From: Clostridiales bacterium | GTDB lineage: Bacteria; Bacillota; Clostridia; Lachnospirales; WQUN01 | Direction: 5' to 3' | Length of the DNA stretch: 38,329 nt | Assembly: GCA_031269465.1 (NCBI GenBank) | Contig: JAISZB010000301.1 | Coordinates: 1 to 38,329, forward strand | Shown: positions 24,204 through 33,917 of the stretch, in pieces | Numbering within the stretch: position 1 is the first letter of the stretch | Layout of the letters: each line of letters opens with the position of its first letter | Program-made: the position numbers and the translations under genes | The notes under the pieces: generated by a model | Told to the model about the DNA's origin: nothing | Database searches by the model: none | The model's input: the letters and a program-made list of their open reading frames with translations, nothing else

Positions 24204-25442
24204 TTGGCAGACAAATTCGAGCATCGCAAGCACACGGCTACGCTTCATGCGCATCTGCCGGACGGCTTGCCTGCGGTCGGCGTTTCAATAGAAGCCAGGC
24301 AGAAAACGCATAGATTCATGTTCGGGTGCGGCGGATTCGAAGCCCTGAATCTTTGGGAAGGCAAAAATGCCGTCCCGGCAGATTCCAAAGACAGAGCATT
24401 TATTGAAGACAGGCTGGAAAAGGCATTCGCAATCAACAATTACGCGACGCTTCCGTTTTACTTAGGCGCCTACGAACCGGAGGAAGGTCAAACCGATGAA
24501 GACAGGATGCGCTTGGCTGCCCAGTGGTATTCAGATCGCGGAGTGCGAATGAAAGGGCATCCCTTGTGCTGGCATACTGCCTGCGCGGACTGGCTGATGA
24601 AATACAGCGATGAAGAAATCATTCAGAGGATCTCCGGGCGAATTAAGCGTGAAGTTAAAGCTTTTAAAGGCTCAATTGACATTTGGGACGTCATAAATGA
24701 AGTTGTTATTATGCCAATCTTTGACAAGTACGACAACGCGCTCACCCGCGCCTGCAAAAAGCTGGGGCGCGTCGGCTTGGTTAAAGAGGCGTTTGCCTCT
24801 GCAAAGGAAGCCAACCCCTGCGCGCTCTTAATCTTAAATGACTTCAATGTCTCATCCAGCTATGAGGATTTGATTGACGCCTGCCTCCAGGCCGGCGTTC
24901 CTATTGATGCCATAGGGATTCAGTCTCATCAGCATCAAGGCTATTGGGGCGAGGAAAAAATCTTGGAAGTGCTTGACAGGTTTTCTCGTTTCGGCTTGCC
25001 TATTCATTTTACAGAAAACACAATCATATCTGGAGAGCTGATGCCTGCCTTCATTGATGATCTCAATGACTGGCAAACCGCTTTATGGCCTTCGACCCCG
25101 GAAGGAGAAGAGCGCCAGGCAAGAGAGCTCTCAAAGATGTACGAAATCCTCTTCGCGCATCCTCTTGTTCAAGCCATCACATTCTGGGACTCCGCAGACG
25201 GAGGTTGGCTAAATGCGCCTTCAGGCCTCCTCAGGGCTGATAACAGCCTGAAGCCTGCATATATAGCCTTGAATGAAAAAATCAACGGGCAGTGGCGGAC
25301 AAACGAGCGGCTTGCAGCAGATGCAGCCGGAAAAATCAGATTCAGAGGATTTTTGGGAGATTACGAAGCAAAAGCTGAAAACGGCCTGTCTGGAGCCTTC
25401 AGCCTTGATAAGCGCGAAGAAATTGAGCTTTTCCTGTCTTAA
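24204..25442 (+). CDS. GH10 endo-1,4-beta-xylanase, intracellular type
   Basis: A 412-residue protein from TTG 24204, preceded by AAGGGGAT. No signal peptide. A GH10 barrel: GHPLCWHTACADWL, acid/base Glu166 in WDVINEVV, LILNDFNVSS, IGIQSHQHQGYW and nucleophile Glu271 in HFTENTI, ending with TFWDSADGGWLN and LLRADNSLKPAYIAL. The nucleophile motif is HFTEN rather than the usual ITELD. Intracellular GH10 enzymes of Firmicutes cut imported xylo-oligosaccharides. Its position behind the importer permeases fits this exactly. The C-terminal 60 residues are family-unlike or a small extra module. Confidence 0.92.
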   Translation: MADKFEHRKHTATLHAHLPDGLPAVGVSIEARQKTHRFMFGCGGFEALNLWEGKNAVPADSKDRAFIEDRLEKAFAINNYATLPFYLGAYEPEEGQTDEDRMRLAAQWYSDRGVRMKGHPLCWHTACADWLMKYSDEEIIQRISGRIKREVKAFKGSIDIWDVINEVVIMPIFDKYDNALTRACKKLGRVGLVKEAFASAKEANPCALLILNDFNVSSSYEDLIDACLQAGVPIDAIGIQSHQHQGYWGEEKILEVLDRFSRFGLPIHFTENTIISGELMPAFIDDLNDWQTALWPSTPEGEERQARELSKMYEILFAHPLVQAITFWDSADGGWLNAPSGLLRADNSLKPAYIALNEKINGQWRTNERLAADAAGKIRFRGFLGDYEAKAENGLSGAFSLDKREEIELFLS

Positions 25443-25848
25443 GCAGTCATATTCCCCAAGAGAGATTCAGATCTTCTATTTTATATACTGACGCGCAAAT
25501 GCAGCTTGATTTTTTGTCTCATCAATAATCAAGTTGCAAAGCCGATACATTTTATTGCGCCTCGGTATATTGATTCTCATAGGAAAGTTCAGAAAATGCA
25601 GATATGAAATTTCCTATTTTGAGCTTTGATATACAGCAAGAGCTAAATGCCGATATCTGCAATTAGCACCGCTCAATGGATAATCAAGCAAAAATATTTA
25701 CATTTGACAGCATATGGGCATAATGGTAATATCTGGAGCATTAGCATTATTTATTAATTGTCACGCTTGTCAGCTTATGTGGAATTTTGCGTAAGCAAGG
25801 CTAATCCAGCCGCTATAGAGGCGCTTTGCAATGAAAGGAGCTGCTGCA
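25443..25848. other. Intergenic gap with a type I repeat
   Basis: This holds the repeat at 25596-25722 and an upstream piece at about 25560-25590 (TATTGATTCTCATAGGAAAG). No gene. The promoter of the large xylanase probably lies between 25723 and 25830 but no clear boxes were found. Confidence 0.45.
25596..25722. repeat. Type I hairpin repeat
   Basis: TTCCTATTTTGAGCTTTGAT and GGATAATCAAGCAAAAATAT arms around the core AGCTAAATGCCGATATCTGC; CACCGCTCAATGGATAATCA matches the other copies closely. The right end is TTTACATTTGACAGCATATG. Confidence 0.7.
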
Positions 25849-28800
25849 ATGCCAGCATCACGGAAATTATACTTGAAAAGATTTATAGCCGCCTTTACCT
25901 CTGTGCTCTTAGTTTTCACCATTATTCCAAGCGGATACGGCGCCGGACTCGTACACGCGGCTGAGCAAGCAGTTTACTCCGAGGACTTTTCATCGGAAGG
26001 AAGCCTCAACAATGTGCAGAATGCCGGAGCGACTCTTGAATGGGTGGAATCACGCTCATTCGACTCCCTTGAGGTAGACGGCGCCGTCTATGTAAAGGAT
26101 CGAGCAGCTAACAAAGAATGGAACGGAGTTGACGTGCCGTTTCAGAAATTCTTGTCAGAGCCTCAAGACGGAGATGTGTACAATATTTCAGCCATAATCT
26201 ATATTGACAGCGCCGATGTGCCTGCTGAAGGCTTTCCAAGCGGCGCCCAGATCTGCATCCAGCCGGTCGACAGCTACAGCTGGCCTGGAATAGCGGTTGC
26301 CATGACTACAGGGAGCGCCCTGCAATTAAGCGGAACATATACATATGATGAAACATCTTCTGACAGAGCTTTTAGAATTAAAGGCAATAACGACAGCGTG
26401 GGGATCTCGTTCTACGTAGGAGGCATAGCTGTTTCGAAAGAATCAGGCGGCGATGAAGCGCCGATTGAAACTGAAACTGTTTTCTCTGAAGATTTTTCTT
26501 CTGAAGAAAGCATAAGCGGCTATCACATTCAACCTGCGGGCGCAACCCTTGAATGGGTAGAATCAGCCTCGTTCGGCTCTCTTCAGATAGAAGGCGCCGC
26601 CTATGTCACGGATCGCGAAGAAAACAAAACATGGAACGGGTTGGATATACAGTTCGAGAAATTTGCATCTGCGCCAAAACAGGGCGATGTGTACAACATT
26701 TCAGCAACCGTTTATATAGACGACGCTGATATTCCGGCTGAAGGCATTCCAAGCGGCGCTCAGTTTTGCATACAGCCGGTCGACAGCTACTCCTGGCTTG
26801 GCATCTCAGCCAATATGGAATCGGGAAAGGCCATCCAGCTAAGCGGCGCATACACGTATGATGAGAGTTCATCAGACAGAGGCTTCAGGATTAAAACGCT
26901 TGACGACACTCTAGGGATATCCTTCTACGTCGACAGCATCGTCATCACCAAAGAGTCTGACGGGGAAGAAGAGCCGTCGGAACCCGAAGAGCCGACTGAC
27001 AAGGATGTTTATACTGATTCAACTGTAATCCTTGAATTTGAAGAGCAAGCCGATATGGACAAAATTTCCGCCGCCGGCGGCGCTGGATCGCTAAGCCAGG
27101 CGTCAGGCAAGGTTTTCGCGGGAAACAGCGACGGCTTCAGCGCATACATCGAAGGAAGAAGCGACAACTGGAATGGCATCGACATCATGTTCAGCTCGCT
27201 GGGACTTAAAAAAGGCGATGAAATTCTCAGCTTAACAGTAAATGGATTCCTGGACGCCGACGCTGTTGCGGAAGCCGGCCAGAAAGTCGCAGTTCAGAGC
27301 ATCGAGTCGTACAGAGGCTATCTTGGAGATGCCGAAGTTTCACCGGGAGGCGCTTTTACGATATCAAATGTCTTGGAGCCTCCTTACGAGGCAGGATCAA
27401 ATAATGATGTGGGGCTCCGCATTCAGACAACAGCCGGCCTTTTTCCGTTCTACATTGGAAACATCAGCTTTGAGGTTAGAAAATACGGCGAAGGCTCCTC
27501 TGAGCCGGACGAGTTCAAGAAAATTGACTTTGAAGACGGCACGACCCAGGGCTTCAGCGGCAGGGGCGGAAACGAATCCCTCTCTGTAACGGACGAAGAA
27601 AACCATACGGAAGGCGGCCGTAATGCCCTGAAGGTTGAAGGCAGAGCCCAAACTTGGAACGGTCCATCCCTCAATGTAACCAGCTTCATAGAAGAAGGCT
27701 GCAACTACCAGATTACAGCTTGGGTCAAGCTCATAAGCCCCGCCTCCACCCAGCTTCAGCTTTCGACCCAAGTCGGCAGCGGCGGCAGCGCAAACTATGT
27801 AAATCTGGAAGGCAAATCTATATCTGCGGAAGACGGATGGGTGCAGTATCAAGGAACATACCGCTACAGCAACATGTCTAGCGGATACGCAACCATCTAT
27901 GTGGAAAGCGGGAGCGACGGAACGGCTTCCTTCTATATTGACGACATAAACTTTGAAAAGATAGGCGGACCCATCGAGCTGGAAGAAGAGCTTACTCCAA
28001 TCAAAGACGTTTACGAAGGCGATTTTCTCATAGGAAACGCCGTGTCCATGGAAGACCTGGATGGCGTAAGGCTTGCTCTCCTAAAGGATCACTTCAATAT
28101 AGTGACAGCGGGAAACGCCATGAAGCCGGACGCGCTTCAAGGCTCTCCCGGAGCATTCACCTTTGAGGGCGCGGACGCGTTGGTTCAAAAAGCGATAGAC
28201 AACGGCTTCTTAGTACACGGGCACACCTTGGCGTGGCATCAGCAGAGCGGCTTTTGGCTCAACACTGAAGTCGGGGAGGATGGACGGACGCTCACCGATG
28301 AAAACGGGCTTCCGATATATCTGGATCGCGAAAGCGCCTTGAGCAATCTTACAACTCACGCTTACGAAGTCGTCAAGCATTTCAGCGAAACCTTCAATAC
28401 GGAAGAAAAGCAGAATATAATATCTTGGGATGTCGTAAATGAAGCCATGAATGACAACCCGGCAAATCCTTCTGATTGGCAGTCGGCTCTTCGCTCTACA
28501 GCGTGGCTTGGCTCAGTCGGGCCTGATTATATAGAAGAGGCCTTTTTAGCCGCGAGAAGAGCGGATCCTAGCATTATGCTCTATTACAACGACTACAATC
28601 TAGACAACCAGCAAAAGGCTGACGCGGTCTGCGCCATGGTTCAAGACATAAACAGCAGATATCCTGATGTTGAGGGCCGCCCGCTTATCGACGGCGTGGG
28701 AATGCAAGGCCATTACAGGCTTGGCATCAACCCCGCAAACGTTGAAGCTTCACTCGAGAAGTTCATTTCTCTCGGAGTTGAAGTCAGCATCACCGAACTT

Positions 28801-30939
28801 GACATCCAAGCGGGATCAAACGGCGTTTTAAGCGATCAAGCGGCAGAGAGCCAGGCATATCTTTACGCCCAGCTGTTCCAGATCTTCAAATCTCATGCCG
28901 CTGATATCGCGAGAGTGACATTCTGGGGCATGGATGACGGCACCAGCTGGCGCGCATCCTCCACTCCAAATCTGTTCTCCGCGGATCTGCAGGCAAAGCC
29001 CGCTTACTACGCGGTTATAGATCCGGATGCTTACATTGCGGGGCATGACGAGCTGGCCGTTGGAGAAAAAACCTCCTCAGCGCTCTACGGATCTCCTGAA
29101 ATAGACGGCTTAGCCGACAGCCTATGGGCGGACGCTCAGGAGATTCCAGTCGACCAATATCAAATGGCGTGGCAAGGCGCAACTGGAATCGCAAAAGCGC
29201 TCTGGGACGATGAAAACCTATATGTGCTTGCGAGCGTTTCAGACGAGCAGCTTGACAAGGCCAGCCCGAATGCATACGAGCAAGACTCGGTCGAGGTGTT
29301 TGTCGATGAGGACAATGCCAAGTCGACAGCGTACCAGGATGACGACGGCCAGTTCAGAGTCAGCTTCGACAACGAGCCAAGCTTTGATCACGGGCACGGC
29401 GAGGGCTTTTTATCCGCAACAGAAGTTTCTGGAACAAACTACACGGTTGAAATGAAGATACCGTTTAGGGCGATAGCTCCTGAAAATGGAAAGCAAATCG
29501 GTTTTGACGTTTCTATAAACGACGCCAAGGGCGGCAGCCGCCAAAGCGTTGCCGCATGGAGCGATTTATTCGGAACCGCCTATACAGATCCTTCCGTTTT
29601 CGGCACGCTGACACTGATAGGAAAGCCTGAGGCGGCACCCGAACCTTCGCCCGAACCTTCGCCAGCGCCTCCAACCTCTACGCCTGCTCCAGAAGCGCCT
29701 ATATCTTCCAGCGACAGTTCACCTTCGGCATATGTGCCTGTAACTGTCACAAGTTATGATGATCACACCGACTTGTCCATAAGCTGCCTTGGAGCATCCA
29801 ATGCGGACGGAGTTTTCACAGTCCTTGTACCCAGCTATGCCACAGACGCCCTGCTGGCAAGGCTTGCCGGGCTTGACGCTTCGGACGGCCCGTTCAGCGC
29901 GTCAATCGCGGTAAAAGCGGATAAGGCTTCAGATGAAGCGCACGCTAGGATTTCATGGACCGGGATCAAGAGCCTCATTGCAAACGGGGCGTTTTCCAGT
30001 ATCAGCATTGCATTCGATACAATAGAAGTTAAATTTGATAAAGTAGCTGTTGAGGCGATACTCAGCGCTTCCTCAGGACAAACAATTGACATCGCAGCCG
30101 CTAAAGTAGGATTTCCGGAGCTAGACTCTGTTTCAGCGGCTAAACTTGGCGGCAGGCCAGCCTACAATATCTCTATTCATAACGGAGACACAGCGGCAGC
30201 AGATTTCAATGGCGGGCTCATGACATTGAAGATCCCATATGCGCTTGGAGAAAATGAAGACCCTGACAGCATCTTGGGATACTATGTGGAAGGCGGAAAA
30301 GAGCTTAAGCCTCTTAGAAGCGTGTACCAAGGCGGCCGCGTTTCAATGAGTTCATTCCACTTGTCGTCATTTGCGGTCGGATTCAATCCTGTCAGCTTCA
30401 AAGATGTCTCAAGCGCCGCCTACTATGCGGACGCAGCACAATATCTTGGAGCTCGCGGGATAGTATCTGGAGAATTGTTCAATCCCAATCAAGCGGCGAC
30501 TCGCGGCGAGACAATTGTAATGCTTATGAAAGCCTACGGCATAGAGCCTCTTGAAAGCGCAACAGACAATTTTTCAGACGCAGCAGGGCCTTTTGCTGGA
30601 TATTACGCTCAAGCAAAGAAGCTGGGCCTGTCGGCGGGAATCGGCAACAACCTCATTGGAGCGGACATTGCTCTTAATCGTGAGACGTTGTTCACTCTGG
30701 TTTATAACATCTTGAACAAGCTCGATGAATTGCCCGCAATTAAAGAGCCTGTAAAAAAAGCTTCAGATTTCTCAGACTACAGCGAATTCTCAGAGTGGTC
30801 AAAGGATTCCATAAATTGGTTGACTGAAGCGGGAAAGCTCGTAGGAGACGGAGCCAGGTTCATGCCAAAATCCATCTCTGAGAGAGCTCAGATATCGGCA
30901 GTCCTTCACCGCTTGCAAACAGGAATTGCGCTTGACTGA
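25849..30939 (+). CDS. Multidomain secreted xylanase: CBM22-like x4, GH10, CBM9-like, SLH x3
   Basis: A 1696-residue protein from ATG 25849 (MPASRKLYLKR), eight bases after AAAGGAG; the earlier ATG at 25831 overlaps that site. Signal peptide about 1-38, ending GAGLVHAAEQ. Four carbohydrate-binding modules lie at about 40-200, 210-375, 390-545 and 557-710; the first two are close duplicates (SGAQ.CIQPVDSYSW). The GH10 domain, about 716-1070, has acid/base Glu865 (WDVVNEAM) and nucleophile Glu983 (ITELD). A CBM9-like module (about 1077-1257, SPEIDGLADSLWADA) is followed by a Pro-rich linker, an unidentified beta-rich module (about 1295-1505) and three S-layer homology repeats (from about 1515). 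It is anchored on the cell wall, cutting xylan outside the cell. A clear terminator follows. Confidence 0.95.
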   Translation: MPASRKLYLKRFIAAFTSVLLVFTIIPSGYGAGLVHAAEQAVYSEDFSSEGSLNNVQNAGATLEWVESRSFDSLEVDGAVYVKDRAANKEWNGVDVPFQKFLSEPQDGDVYNISAIIYIDSADVPAEGFPSGAQICIQPVDSYSWPGIAVAMTTGSALQLSGTYTYDETSSDRAFRIKGNNDSVGISFYVGGIAVSKESGGDEAPIETETVFSEDFSSEESISGYHIQPAGATLEWVESASFGSLQIEGAAYVTDREENKTWNGLDIQFEKFASAPKQGDVYNISATVYIDDADIPAEGIPSGAQFCIQPVDSYSWLGISANMESGKAIQLSGAYTYDESSSDRGFRIKTLDDTLGISFYVDSIVITKESDGEEEPSEPEEPTDKDVYTDSTVILEFEEQADMDKISAAGGAGSLSQASGKVFAGNSDGFSAYIEGRSDNWNGIDIMFSSLGLKKGDEILSLTVNGFLDADAVAEAGQKVAVQSIESYRGYLGDAEVSPGGAFTISNVLEPPYEAGSNNDVGLRIQTTAGLFPFYIGNISFEVRKYGEGSSEPDEFKKIDFEDGTTQGFSGRGGNESLSVTDEENHTEGGRNALKVEGRAQTWNGPSLNVTSFIEEGCNYQITAWVKLISPASTQLQLSTQVGSGGSANYVNLEGKSISAEDGWVQYQGTYRYSNMSSGYATIYVESGSDGTASFYIDDINFEKIGGPIELEEELTPIKDVYEGDFLIGNAVSMEDLDGVRLALLKDHFNIVTAGNAMKPDALQGSPGAFTFEGADALVQKAIDNGFLVHGHTLAWHQQSGFWLNTEVGEDGRTLTDENGLPIYLDRESALSNLTTHAYEVVKHFSETFNTEEKQNIISWDVVNEAMNDNPANPSDWQSALRSTAWLGSVGPDYIEEAFLAARRADPSIMLYYNDYNLDNQQKADAVCAMVQDINSRYPDVEGRPLIDGVGMQGHYRLGINPANVEASLEKFISLGVEVSITELDIQAGSNGVLSDQAAESQAYLYAQLFQIFKSHAADIARVTFWGMDDGTSWRASSTPNLFSADLQAKPAYYAVIDPDAYIAGHDELAVGEKTSSALYGSPEIDGLADSLWADAQEIPVDQYQMAWQGATGIAKALWDDENLYVLASVSDEQLDKASPNAYEQDSVEVFVDEDNAKSTAYQDDDGQFRVSFDNEPSFDHGHGEGFLSATEVSGTNYTVEMKIPFRAIAPENGKQIGFDVSINDAKGGSRQSVAAWSDLFGTAYTDPSVFGTLTLIGKPEAAPEPSPEPSPAPPTSTPAPEAPISSSDSSPSAYVPVTVTSYDDHTDLSISCLGASNADGVFTVLVPSYATDALLARLAGLDASDGPFSASIAVKADKASDEAHARISWTGIKSLIANGAFSSISIAFDTIEVKFDKVAVEAILSASSGQTIDIAAAKVGFPELDSVSAAKLGGRPAYNISIHNGDTAAADFNGGLMTLKIPYALGENEDPDSILGYYVEGGKELKPLRSVYQGGRVSMSSFHLSSFAVGFNPVSFKDVSSAAYYADAAQYLGARGIVSGELFNPNQAATRGETIVMLMKAYGIEPLESATDNFSDAAGPFAGYYAQAKKLGLSAGIGNNLIGADIALNRETLFTLVYNILNKLDELPAIKEPVKKASDFSDYSEFSEWSKDSINWLTEAGKLVGDGARFMPKSISERAQISAVLHRLQTGIALD

Positions 30940-30942
30940 TTT

Positions 30943-30976
30943 AAAGCCCCCGGAAGAACCTTCCGGGGGCTTTTCT
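30943..30976 (+). terminator. Rho-independent terminator of the large xylanase gene
   Basis: A 12-bp GC-rich stem AAGCCCCCGGAA / TTCCGGGGGCTT with a GAACC loop, followed by TTTTCTT, four bases after the stop codon. Confidence 0.92.
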
Positions 30977-31430
30977 TGAACTCTTAATTGAGCATTGAAT
31001 CCCAGAAAGGAATCTTCTGATATATCGCAATAGCGAGCGAAACATGTCGATTGCCTAGTTGAGTTGAAATTTTTCTTGCGCAATGCCAAACCTCGCGAAT
31101 ATCAGTATCGCGTGTGTTTGCGCCAAAAACAATCTCTCAAATTGTTTTCAAAACTGCTAGCTAGATTAGTGGCATGCTCACACCGCCTAGCGCTCAACAG
31201 CGAATACGCGCGCAAAACTCTTGAGACGGGGGCTTCTCGCGCCATGCGGCTATCGGCGCAATCATTCCACGAGCCAGCCTCGTATGTCCCGCGGTTTCAA
31301 CTTATCTTAGCTAAGCAGGGTTATTCTTGTTTGCCGGCCATATATTCTTCAAAAAGCAATGCGTAGTGCAATCTTTAAGACCTTGCCAATTCATCGCACC
31401 GCCTAAAGAGCTGGACGGCTTCTTGGCAAT
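30977..31430. other. Intergenic, no intact gene
   Basis: Open frames here (for example 31064-31366 plus) have no ribosome binding site and resemble nothing known. It may hold the badly decayed N-terminal part of the IS4 relic that follows. Confidence 0.4.
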
Positions 31431-31660
31431 CGGTTGTTAAAACTGTCGACAGGGGGATTGAGGGCGGGCATGGGCTACTCAAGCAGAAGCTGCAGCATGA
31501 TATTTTTCTCGCATTACAGTCCCACAAGACAGGATGCCTGCTCCTCCGTGTACATGGCCAGCCTCTCGCCCGCTGCGTACTGGGAGGCAGAGGTTATTGC
31601 CGAGGAGAGTCGGATCGGCAAAATCAACTGCCGACTGCGGAAAATCATCAAAAATGTAGC
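31430..31660 (+). pseudogene. IS4-family transposase remnant
   Basis: One plus-strand frame reads DRGIEGGHGLLKQKLQHDIF, and a second RQDACSSVYMASLSPAAYWE followed by AEVIAEESRIGKIN. These correspond to the 'RWgIE..y..lK.kLql..Fsg' and 'RQDfya...m.nL..aayw.ea' blocks of IS4 transposases, split by a frameshift. The second block resembles that of the relic at 1230-1760, so the two may be from the same or related elements. No ends could be found. Confidence 0.6.
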
Positions 31661-31749
31661 TGATATCGATACTTTGAGACAAACTCTTCCGCATCTCAGA
31701 GTTGCGCCTTCAAGTTTGGTCGGGGAAACGCTGAAAATATATTGTTTTC

Positions 31750-32352
31750 CATTGGTAATTCATGGTATAATTCATACGGTGTGTAAGGGGTCTTTGCCCT
31801 ATGAGTCCTCGGCAGGGCGGAAATCATCTTATTCAAGATCGATCCGGGATATTCAGCCAAAAGCTTATTGAGCAGATCTACGGGAGAAGATGCATTTATG
31901 CAGGAGTCGCTGCCTGTTGCGGTTATGACTTTCGTCGCGAAATTCAATGCTCCGAGCACATAATAGCGCTTCCTTCCGCTTGCCGTTTCGGTGAAAACCC
32001 TCTTCCCAGGCCAAACATAGGCGGGATGGAAGGCATGTATGATATGCGAGGTCCGCCAAAAAGCAAGCGCCCCGCCCCTTTTTTCGCGGAGCCGGCAGGC
32101 TGAAGCAGAACCGAATTCAAGAATTCCCCCTGTCTCTGGGGGTCGGCCTTGGACGGAAAGCTTCCGGCTTTAAGCCCATTGGCATTCAAAAATCTATAAA
32201 CCGAGGGAATTGAAACTGTTGCGCCGAACTTGGCTTTTATTGCGCAGGCAGCCTCCCTGAGGGTTCTTGGCGGATTCGCGCCGAAATACGCAATCAGCTT
32301 CGCCTTAATGGCGCCGAGCCGCGGCTTTCTAGCGACCTTCCTCTTTATCTAA
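31750..32352 (-). pseudogene. IS630-family transposase remnant, frameshifted
   Basis: The minus strand encodes KVARKPRLGAIKAKLIAYFG, NPPRTLREAACAIKAKFGAT and IPSVYRFLNANGLK (helix-turn-helix part). It continues in frame to QGEFLNSVLLQPAGSAKKGA, then after a frameshift near 31950 resumes as VLGALNFATKVITATGSDSC, INASSPVDLLNKLLAEYPG. This order matches IS630-type transposases (FLNSVLLPLMEEAKKG... NVLGALNF.TKEVITVTND...INA...L...IA.EY.GKP). The final DNARYQKC-type block with the last catalytic Asp was not found. At least two disruptions make it inactive. Confidence 0.78.
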
Positions 32353-32783
32353 TATAAAGTAAAAATCGGCGGCTTCTGCATTTTTTCATATTTTTTGTTG
32401 GTATTGTTGCAGGCTCCCAGCAAAGCCATGTGAAACAGAGATCGCGGCGGCAGCGGCCTGTGTCGCAGGAGGCGGGACGTCAACGTCCGCAGTCTTATAG
32501 ACCATTGCATAATCAGGGAGTTCTCCGCGAGAGTTGAGGCTGATGTCGCCATTATTCGAAAGTCTTCTAAGTGCTGCAGGGCGTGATCTTTGAGAGAATC
32601 TCTAAGCCCATTTTCCTAGCTTCTGCATGTTCAGCATTCGTCATGTTTGCGTCTCGTCTTGTAGGCACTTGAGGTAAAAGGCGGGCTGTGGAGCAGGGGC
32701 GACATCACTGCTGGCGGCAATGCTATAGTTCCAAGTCCAAGCGTCATAACGATGGCAAGCAATAATGACATAAAGTTTTTCAT
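32353..32783 (-). pseudogene. Remnant of a small secreted-protein gene
   Basis: GGAGG and ATG (32783-32781) are followed by a good signal peptide, MKNFMSLLLAIVMTLGLGTI then ALPPA. The frame stops after 50 residues (32631), and sequence in other frames downstream looks Ala-rich and protein-like, suggesting frameshifts. A genuine 50-residue secreted peptide (ending KTRRKHDEC) cannot be excluded. The mature part matches nothing I know. Confidence 0.4.
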
Positions 32784-32922
32784 GGCTTTTCCTCCTATTG
32801 ACAGCAGTTGCGTCAACACAACACAGCAGTAGTCATTCAAATCAGTCCATCGACCTCTTCTTCTCCATCCCTGGAAACATGGTCTCGCTATAGCAGGTTG
32901 TTTTCAAGCGGTCGGACGCAGA

Positions 32923-33058
32923 TATACCGCTTTTCATCAAATGTTCCTTTCTTTGAGCTTGATTGTCCATTGAATGGTGCGAAATGCCGAAATCGGCATT
33001 TTGCACTCGCTGTATAATCAAGCTCAAAAAAAGTTAATTTTATATGAAAAGCAGTATA
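32923..33058. repeat. Type II hairpin repeat with TATACTGCTTTTCAT ends
   Basis: The left end TATACCGCTTTTCATCAAATG is identical over 21 bases to that at 8999. Inner arms are TTTGAGCTTGATTGTCCATT and TGTATAATCAAGCTCAAAAA, the core is TGCGAAATGCCGAAATCGGC, and the right end is TATATGAAAAGCAGTATA. The element lies upstream of the agr regulator gene and may carry or separate its promoter. Confidence 0.85.
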
Positions 33059-33176
33059 GCAGTCTGGCGAAGTAAATATCATATGTCCATCCTTGATTAT
33101 CACCTTGCGTGGCGTAAAATTAGCATGGACACTGTCGCCAAAAACAATTGCGCCAACATGAATGGGGTGTTGAAAT

Positions 33177-33917
33177 ATGAAAATGGTCATTTGTGAAGAT
33201 GAACAATATTGGAGGGAGGCATTACAAGCGTCTGTCTCAAAATGGGCATCGTCAAAAAACATCGACGCCCATTTTAGTTGCGTTGCGTCGCCTCAAGAAT
33301 TGATCGACAACCTTTCAATCCACATAGATGCTGATGTTCTGTTTCTAGATATTTCGCTGGGTGAAAAAGAAATAGATGGGGTGGATTTAGCTGGGTACAT
33401 CCGTGGGACGGGCAGCTCCATTCCAATTGTTTTCGTCACATCTCATTCTTATCGCGCTGTCGATGGCTATGCAGTAGAAGCGATAGGATTCTTGGAAAAA
33501 CCTATTGATGATATCAAGCTGGCTTTGTTTCTTGATAAAATCGTCAAGCGCAAAGGAAGCCAAACTGCTATAAAAGTAGTTGCTGATGGACGTATGAGCA
33601 AAATCAAAAAGAAAGATATTATTTATGTAGAAAGCAGAGATCATATCGTAATATATCATACGACTCAAAGCAATATTGAGGTGCGAGGAACACTTAGTGA
33701 GGCGCTGACCTCTTTAGGCGAAAATTGTTTCTTCCAAATCCATAGATCATTTATTATTGCTTTAGATAAAATCAATAGTATAAAAACTACCTATCCTTAT
33801 TCTGTAAATCTAAACAAGGTAAAGGCTGATGATGATGACAATTTGCCAGTCAGCCGAAAATACATAAATGATTTTTTGAAGGTCTATTCAGATGATTTAC
33901 TGGAGAGGTTAATATGA
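33177..33917 (+). CDS. AgrA-like response regulator with LytTR DNA-binding domain
   Basis: A 246-residue protein. The receiver domain has EDE at 7-9, phospho-acceptor Asp58 in VLFLDISLG, and Lys in FLEKPID. The C-terminal LytTR domain (from about 135) has KKKDIIYVESRDHIVIYHT, GENCFFQIHRSFIIALDKIN and LPVSRKYINDFLKVY. GGGGTG lies eight bases before ATG 33177. It is the first gene of an agr-type locus and overlaps the kinase gene as ATGA. It would activate the peptide operon and other targets in response to the autoinducing peptide. Confidence 0.93.
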   Translation: MKMVICEDEQYWREALQASVSKWASSKNIDAHFSCVASPQELIDNLSIHIDADVLFLDISLGEKEIDGVDLAGYIRGTGSSIPIVFVTSHSYRAVDGYAVEAIGFLEKPIDDIKLALFLDKIVKRKGSQTAIKVVADGRMSKIKKKDIIYVESRDHIVIYHTTQSNIEVRGTLSEALTSLGENCFFQIHRSFIIALDKINSIKTTYPYSVNLNKVKADDDDNLPVSRKYINDFLKVYSDDLLERLI

